A stretch of DNA of 64,000 bases from an uncultured Muribaculaceae bacterium (GCA_910578075.1 CAJTPK010000004.1:62001-126000), one strand, 5' to 3'; shown: positions 43,855 through 54,517, counted from the stretch's first letter. Numbers and translations: made by a program. The notes: generated from the sequence alone by a model not told the origin.

Positions 43855-46800
43855 ATGTACCGCTCCGATGAAATCAAAGACTGGCCATACTATATATCGG
43901 TCGGTTTATTTGCGGTCTTTATTATATTCAGTACAGTATTTCTGCCTTTAACTCTCCATGCCGCCAAATCATCGGAAGCAAGCAGACTTTTCGAGAATTT
44001 TCCAATTAACTCAAACAAGACTGTCTATGTGCTGGATGAAGACAGCAGAGGATACATATGGCTTGGAACAAGCAACGGACTGTTGCGTTTCAACGGACTT
44101 GAATATGAAAGTTTCCTGACAGACTCACTTCAATGCACCGTATATGATCTGAAATCTGAAACCGATGGAATCTGGGTTGCCTCCGAAAATGGGCTGAAAT
44201 ATTTCTCCTTTCATGATGCCAAGCTATATTCGTGTGGCTTGAAATATGGAACAAGGGAAAGCGCCATGTCTCAAGCGATATCAAGAATCGTAAAGGATGA
44301 CAGACAGCTTTATATACTTGACAACTCCGGAAGAATCTGCCGCCACACCGGCAAACGTAAATTCGAACCCCTGTTTGAAGGAAATGACATCTTTTACGGA
44401 CTTGCCTCATACAAACCGGGATTGCTCATAGCTTCGGGAAGCAAGGGATTATGGCTTCTGTCTGCAAAGACCGGAAGGGTTGTGGATCATCTTGATTATA
44501 AGTCTACAGTGATGTCGTTCCGCACCTCAGTCTATTATGATAACACCAACGACACAGGATACATAGGATATGGTATCGGCTTCAATAGCGTTACTTTCAA
44601 AATAGAGAGGAATAAGATTAGATTAGCAGAGACAAAAAGTGTCGTACCGCACAATCTGATGGCAATCACCACCTACCGAGGGAAGACGGTATTTGCAGTG
44701 GATAGCGAAGGACTCCTGATAAAGGAGGGTGACGTATTCCGAAAAATATCCCCTGATAACAGCAACCTTCCGAGCGATGCGATCTACTCACTTTTTGTGG
44801 ATTCAAACGACAATCTATGGCTCGGATCCTACCGGCATGGAGTCAGCATGCATTCCTACCATTTCGACGATTTCATGACAATGTCGAGAAAAAACGGGAA
44901 ATTGTCGTACGACATAGTGGCAAGCACAGTCGCCGATGAAGACAAAATCTACATTGGCTTCGATGGTGGCGGCATGGAAATCTATGACCGCCATACAGGT
45001 AAGTCTCGCATCTTTACCACCGACAACAGCAACATTCCCGGCAACAATGTGCTTTCCATCATCAAAGATGGCGACAATCTGTGGATGAGCATTTATGCCA
45101 AAGGACTTGTAAAATATTCAATCAGCAAGGACAAATTTGAGAATTATCCTTTAAAAGGAAATGTGGACTGGGATAACAACAATGTCTGGACAATCATTGA
45201 TGACAAATGCGGGCATATATGGATCGGCGCCCATAACGTTTACAGGCTTGACAAGGAAAGCGGCGAAATAATGAGTTTTCCAAGTCTCAACGAGACAAAA
45301 TGTACATCCTTCGGAATACAAGGCCACAATCTTTGGATTTCATCTAATGGTAAAGGAATCTACAAGGTCGACACACGTTCAGGCAAGACCTTGGCCCACT
45401 ACAATTCCCGACAGGATAGAATAAAACTACCCTCCGACCATATAAAGTTTCTTTTCATCGACCAAGACGGGAAACTATGGTTTTCTACGGAACAATCCGG
45501 ATTCTACACATTGGATGAAAAAGGCTCGAGATTGAAAAGTCACACTTCAGTTGACGGACTTACCAACACAGATGTCACATCCATCCAATCTGACAAGGAC
45601 GGAAATCTTTGGCTCGCCACTTTCAACGGGCTATTCAAGATGAACAAAAGATTCAACACATTTGTACGCTATGACGTAAAGGAGATCGAGCAGACTCCTT
45701 ATACCTACAACTCCAGTTTTTACGACGGGAAGGAGATGTTTTTCGGGAATGTCAACGGGCTTGTATACTTCAATCCGGAGAAGATTAAAAGCACTCATGC
45801 CAACTCGGAAGTGCATTTCACTTCATTGCGAATCTTGAACGGAGACAAAGACGAATTCCTGCTGCTGGGCGGTGCCACACAGGAACTGAAACTATCTCAC
45901 GACCAGAATTTCCTGACTGTTTCTTACAGTATGCCGGAATATCTGAATCCCAAGAAACTCAGATTTTCCTGCCGGCTGAACAATTTGGAAAGCGAATGGA
46001 GAGATCTGGGCGACAGCCGGGAAGTCACATATACCAATTTGCCGCCCGGAAAATATGAATTGCAGTTGCGCAGCACAGACGAGGACGGCACGTGGGGGAA
46101 ACCCTCGACACTGAGAATCTCCGTCTCTCCGCCATGGTGGAAAACCAGCTGGGCTACCTGCCTTTGGATAATGCTCGGATTGCTGACTATTGGCGGCAGC
46201 CTGTTGATTTACCTGCGTGAGCAAAAGATCGCGCATAATATGAAGATCAACGAGATCGAGAAAAAAGCCATCAAACAGCTCAACGAAGAGAAACTTGATT
46301 TCTACACCTCCATGACCCATGAATTACGCACGCCTGTATTTCTTATCACCTCTCAGCTTGAAGATTTACTTGAGAAAGGCAAGCCGCACGTGAATGTGCC
46401 CCAGTCTTATCTTAACGTAATGCATAAGAGTTCGCTGAAACTCAACAGATTGGTAAGTCAGATAATCGACATGAGGAAATTGGATTCCGGCAAGTTCCAA
46501 CTGAATCTCCAGCACAATGACATAGTCACTTTTTGCAAGAATCTTGCCCCAGACTTCTCCATGTTACTCCAGCAGAAAGATATATCTTTCTTTTTCCGTT
46601 GCAACGAGACTGAAATTCAGTTGGATTTCGATTTGGGAAAAATGGAGATTATCTTGACAAATCTAATATCCAACGCCTTCAAATATACAAATGCGGGCGG
46701 ATTTGTGTCCCTCACCTTGAAAAAGTTTGAAAATGAAGTCCGGATATCAGTTAAGGACAATGGAATAGGGATCAAGGAAGAGATGCTCGATAAGGTATTC

Positions 46801-47814
46801 GAAAATTACTTCCGCACAGAGCATGCCATAAGTAAGGAGAAGGGTGACGGAATCGGGCTACATGTTGTCAAGACGCTTATAGAACTTCATGGAGGTGAGA
46901 TACACGTCGAAAGCCAGGCAAACAATGGTTCGGAATTCATTTTCAGCATCCCGTGCAGGGATAATGGTATAAAATATGACACAGCAAACGCGAAGCCTAT
47001 TACTTTTGACAACATTGAATGTCCTAAAACCGAAACTATATCACCTGCAAATCCCACGGCTTCCCATTCCGTTCTCCTTATTGATGACGACCACGAAATA
47101 GTTAATGTCATGGAACGGAATCTTTCATCTGATTATAAGATTCTAAAGGCTCATGACGGGGAAGAAGGGCTTGAAATTGCCTCAGCGCAGCTTCCCGACG
47201 TAGTGATATGCGATATGACGATGCCACGGCTTACAGGACTCGAATTTCTTGAGAGAATAAAAAACGATAAAAAACTCACCCATATAAAAGTGATTATCTT
47301 CACGGCCAAGAATTCTGAAGATGACATACTGAAAGCATATGACAAAGGGGCGGACGTATTTCTGTCAAAACCCACATCATTAAAAATATTACGCAGTCAT
47401 ATCGAAAGACTCACCGAGCAGTCTGACCGGGAAGAAGTCTCGAAACCGAACAATCCCGAACAGAAGATACCCGAAAAAAAGCACACAAAAGAAGAGCAGG
47501 TTTTCCTACTCCGCTGCCGTGAGATCATTGATGACAATCTGGAGAATGAGAATTTCAGTGTCACATTTATGGCGGAGATGCTTTCCATGAGCCATTCCGC
47601 GCTTTACAAGAAAATCAGATCGCTTACCGGCGCATCTCTGATTGAGTTTATAAATAGCTATAAGATACACAAGGCTGTACAACTTTTCAGACACGGCGAA
47701 TCAAATATAGAAGATGTCGGCAGGAAATGCGGCTTCCACGATACCAAAAGTTTCCGCGTCGCATTCAAGAAAATCATGAACCAAACCCCGAAATCATTTG
47801 TGCAGAATCTATAG
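43855..47814 (+). CDS. Hybrid two-component system regulator (HTCS) of the PUL
   Basis: 1319 residues joining a complete signalling path. An N-terminal membrane segment (about 13-35) precedes a periplasmic double propeller with many LWxG repeats (GYIWLGTSNGLLRFNG, GNLWLATFNGLFKMN) and a Y_Y_Y domain ending near 760. A second span follows (about 768-788). The kinase H-box MTHELRTP has His at about 822, then NLISNAFKYT, DNGIGI and GDGIGLHVVK. The receiver domain has VLLIDDDHE and the phospho-acceptor Asp at about 1120 (VICDMTMP). An AraC helix-turn-helix pair closes it. It should bind an oligosaccharide in the periplasm and activate the downstream susCD genes. Confidence 0.95.
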   Translation: MYRSDEIKDWPYYISVGLFAVFIIFSTVFLPLTLHAAKSSEASRLFENFPINSNKTVYVLDEDSRGYIWLGTSNGLLRFNGLEYESFLTDSLQCTVYDLKSETDGIWVASENGLKYFSFHDAKLYSCGLKYGTRESAMSQAISRIVKDDRQLYILDNSGRICRHTGKRKFEPLFEGNDIFYGLASYKPGLLIASGSKGLWLLSAKTGRVVDHLDYKSTVMSFRTSVYYDNTNDTGYIGYGIGFNSVTFKIERNKIRLAETKSVVPHNLMAITTYRGKTVFAVDSEGLLIKEGDVFRKISPDNSNLPSDAIYSLFVDSNDNLWLGSYRHGVSMHSYHFDDFMTMSRKNGKLSYDIVASTVADEDKIYIGFDGGGMEIYDRHTGKSRIFTTDNSNIPGNNVLSIIKDGDNLWMSIYAKGLVKYSISKDKFENYPLKGNVDWDNNNVWTIIDDKCGHIWIGAHNVYRLDKESGEIMSFPSLNETKCTSFGIQGHNLWISSNGKGIYKVDTRSGKTLAHYNSRQDRIKLPSDHIKFLFIDQDGKLWFSTEQSGFYTLDEKGSRLKSHTSVDGLTNTDVTSIQSDKDGNLWLATFNGLFKMNKRFNTFVRYDVKEIEQTPYTYNSSFYDGKEMFFGNVNGLVYFNPEKIKSTHANSEVHFTSLRILNGDKDEFLLLGGATQELKLSHDQNFLTVSYSMPEYLNPKKLRFSCRLNNLESEWRDLGDSREVTYTNLPPGKYELQLRSTDEDGTWGKPSTLRISVSPPWWKTSWATCLWIMLGLLTIGGSLLIYLREQKIAHNMKINEIEKKAIKQLNEEKLDFYTSMTHELRTPVFLITSQLEDLLEKGKPHVNVPQSYLNVMHKSSLKLNRLVSQIIDMRKLDSGKFQLNLQHNDIVTFCKNLAPDFSMLLQQKDISFFFRCNETEIQLDFDLGKMEIILTNLISNAFKYTNAGGFVSLTLKKFENEVRISVKDNGIGIKEEMLDKVFENYFRTEHAISKEKGDGIGLHVVKTLIELHGGEIHVESQANNGSEFIFSIPCRDNGIKYDTANAKPITFDNIECPKTETISPANPTASHSVLLIDDDHEIVNVMERNLSSDYKILKAHDGEEGLEIASAQLPDVVICDMTMPRLTGLEFLERIKNDKKLTHIKVIIFTAKNSEDDILKAYDKGADVFLSKPTSLKILRSHIERLTEQSDREEVSKPNNPEQKIPEKKHTKEEQVFLLRCREIIDDNLENENFSVTFMAEMLSMSHSALYKKIRSLTGASLIEFINSYKIHKAVQLFRHGESNIEDVGRKCGFHDTKSFRVAFKKIMNQTPKSFVQNL

Positions 47815-47950
47815 AACTTGCATATAATCGCACTTGTTTCCTGTCAGACACCCTCAAATACGAATTTCGCCCTTTTAATTACGAAAAACACCCTTTTTCC
47901 GCGTGTCTCGCCACCCTAATTTTGAGTGCGTTAATCAAAATCTAACAAAA

Positions 47951-49429
47951 ATGATGAAAAAGATTACTTCTTTAGTAGCAGCTTCAATATGCTGCATAAG
48001 TGGCCTGACAGCACAGGCAATAACCGCCCCGAAAACAATATGGGAAAAAGACGCAGAAGCCGTCGAAGGCACAAGAGGAGATGGCAACTGCAATTGGGCC
48101 TGGGCAACAGCCCTTCAACTGCCTGGATCTGTATTCGACAACATTGATTCAGACTGTTTCATCGAGATCATCTATTCAGTTCCCTCTTCATCCAGCACCC
48201 AATGGATTAGCATCAATTATCCTTGGTACACACCCACCGATGGTTCAAACTTAGGTTGCAGCGATAATGAGGAACTAAACACATCCGGACTGTCAGACAA
48301 AAGTTTCTGTAGCTACAATTATGAATTAAGAGACATGAACAATTCCGCCATTACCATACGCGCTTTTGTTCCGGAAAGTACAGTAGCAAATCTCCGCAAG
48401 TTCGGATTCGTCATCAAAGGCGGTGATGAAAACAACTGGAGTGCTGCGATGCCATTCTACATATGGCGCGTAAGACTGATACCTGTAGACGAAAACGGCT
48501 TCAGTTCATTATGCGGACAAGCTGAAACCCTTTATCCCTCCGACTCCGAAAATGTAGTGAAAGGAGATATGCCTACATGGTCATGGGCGACTGCATTGAC
48601 TTTAAAAGGAGGTGCATTCTCCGACTATAACACACCCATATGGATTGATGTGGAATATGAAGGAGAAGGAGGAGGCAATTACATTTACTCCCGCATTCCC
48701 AGCGGCAATGATCGCTATAATGATAAAGATGCAGAGTCAAGACGTTTCATTGCATCGCTTGGCGATAACAAATATAAATCCCGCATCTATATTCCAATCC
48801 CAACCTTAGACATTCTAAAACAATATGGGCTGATATTCAAAGCCGGTGATGGAGAATCATGGAACGCCATGCAGAATTTCACCATAAATTCCTTGAAAGT
48901 GATTCCTGTCACAGACCCAGATTCCAAATACGACCTGTGGGACGGATATCTGATTTGCTCCGACAGCGACTCGCCGGATCAATCCCTTCTTACAAGTTTA
49001 GGACTCGTGCTTGCCCGCACAATCAAGGCAAATGACGAAATCAGAGTCTACGGCAAGAATGTGGCTGATATCGATCAAGTCGGATTCTTCCACAAAGGTT
49101 CGGACTGGGCATGGCAAAGTACCGCTTTTTCGACCCAGAAAGATAATGATAACAGATACTTCACAATTCCGGCCAATGAATGTTTCATGACAAACCTTGG
49201 CACGGAGCCAAACGGCATGGCTGTGGGTTATAACGGATTGAAAATGACAAGAATCACTCACAATGAGAAGACTTCCATATCAACAGGTGTCGAAGCAATA
49301 GAGATTGCAGACGAGAACACACCTGTCGAATATTTCAACCTCCAGGGCATTAAAGTGTTGGAACCGGAGAATGGAATATACATCATGAGACAAGGTAATA
49401 AGGTAAAAAAGATTGTTATAAGCCGTTAA
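47951..49429 (+). CDS. Secreted modular protein with duplicated domain and C-terminal sorting-like tail
   Basis: About 492 residues from the ATG at 47951, with a signal peptide (KITSLVAASICCISGLTAQA). Two similar modules can be aligned: one contains NWAWATALQLPGSVFDN and FGFVIKGGDENNWSAAMPF, the other WSWATALTLKGGAFSDY and YGLIFKAGDGESWNAMQNF. A third, shorter part has DWAWQSTAFST. The C-terminus, EYFNLQGIKVLEPENGIYIM then a basic tail, is the Bacteroidales form of a surface-sorting tail. I do not recognise the modules; aromatic-rich repeated beta domains suggest carbohydrate binding. A strong terminator follows. Confidence 0.7.
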   Translation: MMKKITSLVAASICCISGLTAQAITAPKTIWEKDAEAVEGTRGDGNCNWAWATALQLPGSVFDNIDSDCFIEIIYSVPSSSSTQWISINYPWYTPTDGSNLGCSDNEELNTSGLSDKSFCSYNYELRDMNNSAITIRAFVPESTVANLRKFGFVIKGGDENNWSAAMPFYIWRVRLIPVDENGFSSLCGQAETLYPSDSENVVKGDMPTWSWATALTLKGGAFSDYNTPIWIDVEYEGEGGGNYIYSRIPSGNDRYNDKDAESRRFIASLGDNKYKSRIYIPIPTLDILKQYGLIFKAGDGESWNAMQNFTINSLKVIPVTDPDSKYDLWDGYLICSDSDSPDQSLLTSLGLVLARTIKANDEIRVYGKNVADIDQVGFFHKGSDWAWQSTAFSTQKDNDNRYFTIPANECFMTNLGTEPNGMAVGYNGLKMTRITHNEKTSISTGVEAIEIADENTPVEYFNLQGIKVLEPENGIYIMRQGNKVKKIVISR

Positions 49430-49467
49430 AACCCGGCATAGAAAGCAGACATCTGCAAAAAACTGAC

Positions 49468-49509
49468 TGGAGAGGGAGGAATCTGCTTCTCCTCCCTCTC
49501 CACTTTTTA
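49468..49509 (+). terminator. Strong intrinsic terminator after the modular secreted protein
   Basis: tggagagggagga (49468-49480) and tcctccctctcca (49490-49502) form a perfect 13-bp GC-rich stem with a 9-nt loop, followed by a T-rich run. It should separate the modular protein from the susCD transcript, or act as an attenuator in front of it. Confidence 0.88.
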
Positions 49510-49552
49510 TTTATTTTTTAAGAAACGGATTATTAAAAAAATTCTTAATTTT

Positions 49553-51262
49553 ATGAAGCGATTTTTAGTCAACATGGCCGGTCTGTGTATCCTATGCTGC
49601 ATGTGTATTTCCTGCTCTGACGAGGACTACAACATGATAGTGAGCGAGGACACAACCTTCCCTTTCCGATCGTTGACCTTCACCTCTCAGGGTGAAACGG
49701 TGCCAGCAAAAGAAATTGATCCGAACAACATAAGCATCCATTTCAATGAAGCTGAAAAATTCAACGAAGCATCGGTGAACGCGGACATGATTGACGGCTA
49801 CACATTAGTATTTCCTGAAGACCCGTCACACCTGAACCTTGAAAACACACCGGTTCTTAACATCAAGACACCGACCAATCAAATCAAAAAATATTGGATT
49901 AAAGTATCCTCGAACGCTATGCCCATAATAGATGCGTCCAAGATACTTGTGGATGGAATCGACGGCAGCCCCGTAAGCGCATCTCTTTCCAATCTCAGCC
50001 TCCTTTTCGACAGGGAGAAAATGGATCAGAAATCCATAACCATCCGATTTGAGGAGGGTGCCCTGGTTGAAGGCGCCACCCCTCCGGAAAATCTCACATT
50101 CGATTTTACAGAATCCCTTGTCCAAACTATTGATATCATGGCAGGAGGAAAAGTACGTCCGTATACACTGACACTTGACCTAAGCTCTGTGATAAAGAAA
50201 ACTCCGTCACAGGTGGGTCTTGCGGATGTGACAGCCCAGTTTGTCGATCCTGCGCAATATCCCTATATAAACGTGTTCAAAACAAATCAATTGCGTGACC
50301 TTCCGGTAGCAGGAGATTATGAATGGATCGACCATGACAACTGGCCCTGGGAATATAATTTCTTCACCGACACCTTCTTCGATGCCGTTGGAGACTGGAC
50401 AACAGACCGGGAGACCACAAATGTCTCAGGAGACTTCGCCATAGTCACCATCGATATAAAGAATGCTAAGGCACGCCTTGTGACAAATCAGACAGATGCG
50501 AACAACACCACCATACCCGGTAACCAGAACGCGCTGATAGTGGCCGGAGGGCGACACGTATATGCCGCTGCCAGAGGATGGGTTGAAGGAGGAGGCGCAG
50601 CACATTTGTATTACGACAATGGCTCACTGCTCGATGTCCTGGCCAATTGGGACGACCCTTCCTGGATTCCTTCTTTCCGTGCTGGACTCGGCATTGACAA
50701 AAACGGAAAGATATCATTCAGCAACTGCTATTTCAACGGTTCCCTCTCCAAAGGTTCAGGAGGAAGCATGATGCAGCTACCATATTTCAACGATGACAGC
50801 CATTCACTGGCAGGAGCCCAGGAATGGGATGTAGAGCAGGCTGTATGGGGATACGCGCTGTGGCCAATCAGAAACGGCAGGGCGCTGACAAAAATCGAAT
50901 TATTCAACAACGACGGCTGCGGAGTACACAGTGCCTCATACGGTCGCAACTGGGCCGGTGTCTGCAACGATCATGTGTTCTATGGACTTACTTACGACAA
51001 TAAAATAGGCATAGCGGTCTGTATGCGACCGCGAGGAAACGCATCAGCCTACCCAGCTTCATGGGACAGCGATCCGACCGGAAAAGGATATACACTCATG
51101 CAGGCAGCATGGTTGCTGCAGCAATTGGGTTGGAAAGAGGTGTTCAACGTTGCCAACGCTCAGGTGCAGGCTTATTCCATTATTGTCAACGGACAAAGTG
51201 TAATAGGCGAAAAAGATTGGGAAACAAGATATTGTCTTCTCATTGATGGTCAAAACAATTAA
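49553..51262 (+). CDS. Surface lipoprotein of the PUL, C-terminal half resembling phosphodiester glycosidase
   Basis: 569 residues. The lipoprotein signal ends CMCISC, followed at once by SDEDY, an acidic surface-export signal. The first half is beta-rich, with two Ig-like repeats (KKYWIKVSSNAMPII and RPYTLTLDLSSV close them). The second half (about 235-569) has FAIVTIDIKNAKARLVTNQT, LIVAGGRHVYAAARGW, FRAGLGIDKNGKISFS and YTLMQAAWLLQQLGWKEVFN. The order of these elements recalls the NAGPA/phosphodiester glycosidase fold, though the link is remote. It lies 9 bp before susC1, so it may be a glycan-binding or -trimming partner. Confidence 0.6.
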   Translation: MKRFLVNMAGLCILCCMCISCSDEDYNMIVSEDTTFPFRSLTFTSQGETVPAKEIDPNNISIHFNEAEKFNEASVNADMIDGYTLVFPEDPSHLNLENTPVLNIKTPTNQIKKYWIKVSSNAMPIIDASKILVDGIDGSPVSASLSNLSLLFDREKMDQKSITIRFEEGALVEGATPPENLTFDFTESLVQTIDIMAGGKVRPYTLTLDLSSVIKKTPSQVGLADVTAQFVDPAQYPYINVFKTNQLRDLPVAGDYEWIDHDNWPWEYNFFTDTFFDAVGDWTTDRETTNVSGDFAIVTIDIKNAKARLVTNQTDANNTTIPGNQNALIVAGGRHVYAAARGWVEGGGAAHLYYDNGSLLDVLANWDDPSWIPSFRAGLGIDKNGKISFSNCYFNGSLSKGSGGSMMQLPYFNDDSHSLAGAQEWDVEQAVWGYALWPIRNGRALTKIELFNNDGCGVHSASYGRNWAGVCNDHVFYGLTYDNKIGIAVCMRPRGNASAYPASWDSDPTGKGYTLMQAAWLLQQLGWKEVFNVANAQVQAYSIIVNGQSVIGEKDWETRYCLLIDGQNN

Positions 51263-51271
51263 TTAACCGTT

Positions 51272-54200
51272 ATGGACAAATTCAAATATATCATACACGC
51301 GACATGTCTATGCATCTTGTGCGTATCCACACCGTTGTCAGCACAAAGCAACGCTGCCCCGTCTGTCCGGATACAGAAAGACAAAGGGGAAACAAGTCTT
51401 GTGTTCGGAGGAACGGTATTGGATTCTCAGACTGCCGAACCATTGGTAGGAGCAACCATCAGGGTGAAAGATCAAAAGACTCTGGGCACAGCATCCGACT
51501 TGGACGGGAACTTCTCCATCAGGGTTCCGGGAAGGAAACAGTCTGTCACACTTGTCATTTCCTATGTGGGATATGAACCCGTGGAGATCAAACTTGACAA
51601 ACAAACCGGAAATATAATCAAACTGACAGAAAAAACCAACGAACTACAAGAATTTGCAGTGGTGGCTTATGGCACACAGAAAAAAGTGACCGTAACCGGA
51701 GCTATGTCGTCTATTGACGGTGAAAGCTTGAAGAAATCACCCAGCGGAAGCCTTGGCAATGCTCTTGCGGGTGCCGTGAGCGGTATCTCGACGGTGCAAT
51801 ATTCCGGTCAGCCCGGAGCGGAAGACCCCAATATCTATGTCCGCGGCACCGGCTCCCTTTCAGAGAGCGCCTCAAAGCCGCTGATTCTCGTTGATGGTGT
51901 GGAACGTTCTTTCTTCCAGATGGATCCCAACGAAGTGGAAAACATCACCGTACTTAAGGATGCGGCATCCACTGCTGTATTCGGCGTGCGCGGTGCTAAC
52001 GGTGTCATACTGGTGACAACAAAGCGCGGAACAAACGGCAAGCCCAAAATTTCCTGGTCATCCTCCTTCGGTCTGACACAGGCGTTGAGAAACATGACAT
52101 CCGTAGGCAGCTATGAACATGCATCCATATATACCGAGGCTCAGCGTTCAGACAATCCAAACATTCCTGACAGCCAGCTGGCATTCACTCCATACGTAAT
52201 AGAGATGTTCCGCACCAATGCCGACCCGATCATATTCCCAAGCACGGATTGGAACAAGTACCTTTTCAACAATCTCGCATGGCAAACCCAGCACAATGTC
52301 TCCATATCCGGCGGCTCAGAGCGTTTCAAATATTTCGTATCGCTCGGATTTCTCCATCAGGACGGAATGCTGAAAAGGATGAATCTCAACTACGACCCCA
52401 ATTACAAATACAACCGTTACAACTATCGTGCCAACGTCGATATCGATGTGACAAAGACCACTTTGCTGAAACTGAACATCGGTGGACGCGTGGGTGAGCG
52501 GAGAAGTCCCAGGCAGGACAATCTATGGCAGAAAATCATGTGGGCCACACCCTATTCCAGTCCCGGTTTCGTTAACGGAATGAGAATCTCAAGACCCAAC
52601 GACAAATACATATCCATTGGATCCGGCTCTAGCGGACTTGATTTCTATTACAACTACGGTTACGACAAAAACACAGTCAACGATCTCAACTTAGACCTCA
52701 GTCTCGACCAGAAACTCGACTTCGTCACAAAAGGACTCAGGCTGAATCTCAAAGGTGCATACAATTCAAGCTATTCGATAAACGTGAATCGCGCTCCAAC
52801 AAGTGGTGTACCCTCTGTCACTCCCCTCTATCGCGGTTATTTTACGCAACCTGGGATGGATATCTCCAACCCTATGTTCGACAATACAATTGTCTATCAG
52901 GTGGAAGGGGCATTCGATCTTGACGAACCGCTGTCTTACGGTTCGTCAACCGGGCGAGCCCGTAACTGGTACTTGGAGGGCAGTCTGAATTATTCGCGCA
53001 CTTTCGACGACCATGAAGTCACAGCGCTCTTATTATACAACCAATCCAAGAGTTATTATCCGTATCAGAACACAGAAATCCCGGAGGGTTATGTTGGCTA
53101 CGTCGGTCGACTCACATACAATTATAAACAACGCTACCTCCTTGATTTGAACGCAGGATACAATGGCTCCGAGAATTTTGCTCCTGGGAAACGCTATGGT
53201 TTCTTCCCCGCAGTCTCCGCAGGATGGGTCATCTCAAACGAGCCGTTCATGCAGAATGCAGAATGGATAAATTTCCTTAAGATAAGGGCATCGTATGGTC
53301 TTGTCGGTAATGACAAATATAGCGGAACGCGCTTCCTATATCTTGCCGACTCATGGTCATCGAATTATCAGGCATGGTCAGGACAAGGTACCTGGCAGTT
53401 CGGCAGCAATTCAAGCCCGGACATGCTTATGGGTGCTGTGGCGCAAAGAATCGGCAATAAGAATGTCACATGGGAAAAAGTAAAGAAGCAGAACTACGGT
53501 ATAGACATGAGTCTCTTTGACAGCCAGCTCAAGATCACCGCAGATGTATTCTATGAGCGCCGCTATGACATTCTGTCGACCCGCAACGTGCTTCCCGGTA
53601 TCTCCGACGTGCAGCTTCCCCTTATAAATCTCGGCAAAGTCGACAACCATGGCTTCGAGATTTCAGTGGGATGGAATTCATTTGCAGCCAATGTGAATTA
53701 CTGGCTTCAGGCCAACCTTTCCTACAGCAAGAATAAGATCATCTATATGGATGAGGTTGAGCCTAATTATCCATGGATGGCACAGACCGGACTTAGCACC
53801 GGATTACAAAAGGGTTATCTTTTCGACAGGTATCTCGCGGCAAGCGATTTCGATGAGAACGGAAATCTAAAGAGAGATGAAAACGGCAAACAACTGACCC
53901 CCGTAATGTCGCTCGGTAATCCCCGTCCGGGAGACGCGCTCTTCAAAGACCTTAACGGCGACAACGTGATCGATGCGAACGACCAGACATATTACGGCTA
54001 CGGGGAGCGTCCTGAATATGTACTGGGATTCCTCGGAGGATTCAAATGGAAAAACTTTGCCTTCTCCATGCAATGGACCGCTGCCTGGCACACATCCCGC
54101 GTCCTCGGTAAGGAATACCGGACACCTTTCGGTGAAAGCAACAGCAATGCATTGCTCAAATACCTTGCGGACAACCGCTGGACCGAGGATAATCCCAATG

Positions 54201-54517
54201 CACGTTTTCCCAGAATCACGTTCTCCAACAAGACACACTATCTCACAGAATCCGACCTGTGGCTGATGGATGGCAGTTATCTCCGTCTGAAGGTGGCGGA
54301 ACTCTCCTACACGCTGCCCCAAAACGTTTTCCTGAAAAAATGCGGCATCAGCAACATCAGATTCTTCGTGAACGGCTACAATCTGCTGACCTTATTCTCC
54401 GACTTGGCAAAAATCGACATCGACCCGGAAGGAGTAGCCGGTTATAAGAACGGGCAGGTCACCAACGATTATCCGAACGTGCGTATCTATAACGTCGGTT
54501 TCAACATAGAATTTTAA
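51272..54517 (+). CDS. SusC-type TonB-dependent outer-membrane transporter, first pair
   Basis: 1081 residues with a signal peptide ending near SAQS. A carboxypeptidase-regulatory-like domain (GTVLDSQTAEPLVGATIRV and LDGNFSIRVPG) is followed by the TonB box region (LQEFAVVAYGTQKK), the plug with LILVDGVER and ITVLKDAASTAVFGVRGANG, and the beta-barrel, ending VRIYNVGFNIEF. It imports glycan fragments with the SusD protein encoded next. Spacing to the lipoprotein is 9 bp and to susD1 15 bp. Confidence 0.96.
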   Translation: MDKFKYIIHATCLCILCVSTPLSAQSNAAPSVRIQKDKGETSLVFGGTVLDSQTAEPLVGATIRVKDQKTLGTASDLDGNFSIRVPGRKQSVTLVISYVGYEPVEIKLDKQTGNIIKLTEKTNELQEFAVVAYGTQKKVTVTGAMSSIDGESLKKSPSGSLGNALAGAVSGISTVQYSGQPGAEDPNIYVRGTGSLSESASKPLILVDGVERSFFQMDPNEVENITVLKDAASTAVFGVRGANGVILVTTKRGTNGKPKISWSSSFGLTQALRNMTSVGSYEHASIYTEAQRSDNPNIPDSQLAFTPYVIEMFRTNADPIIFPSTDWNKYLFNNLAWQTQHNVSISGGSERFKYFVSLGFLHQDGMLKRMNLNYDPNYKYNRYNYRANVDIDVTKTTLLKLNIGGRVGERRSPRQDNLWQKIMWATPYSSPGFVNGMRISRPNDKYISIGSGSSGLDFYYNYGYDKNTVNDLNLDLSLDQKLDFVTKGLRLNLKGAYNSSYSINVNRAPTSGVPSVTPLYRGYFTQPGMDISNPMFDNTIVYQVEGAFDLDEPLSYGSSTGRARNWYLEGSLNYSRTFDDHEVTALLLYNQSKSYYPYQNTEIPEGYVGYVGRLTYNYKQRYLLDLNAGYNGSENFAPGKRYGFFPAVSAGWVISNEPFMQNAEWINFLKIRASYGLVGNDKYSGTRFLYLADSWSSNYQAWSGQGTWQFGSNSSPDMLMGAVAQRIGNKNVTWEKVKKQNYGIDMSLFDSQLKITADVFYERRYDILSTRNVLPGISDVQLPLINLGKVDNHGFEISVGWNSFAANVNYWLQANLSYSKNKIIYMDEVEPNYPWMAQTGLSTGLQKGYLFDRYLAASDFDENGNLKRDENGKQLTPVMSLGNPRPGDALFKDLNGDNVIDANDQTYYGYGERPEYVLGFLGGFKWKNFAFSMQWTAAWHTSRVLGKEYRTPFGESNSNALLKYLADNRWTEDNPNARFPRITFSNKTHYLTESDLWLMDGSYLRLKVAELSYTLPQNVFLKKCGISNIRFFVNGYNLLTLFSDLAKIDIDPEGVAGYKNGQVTNDYPNVRIYNVGFNIEF

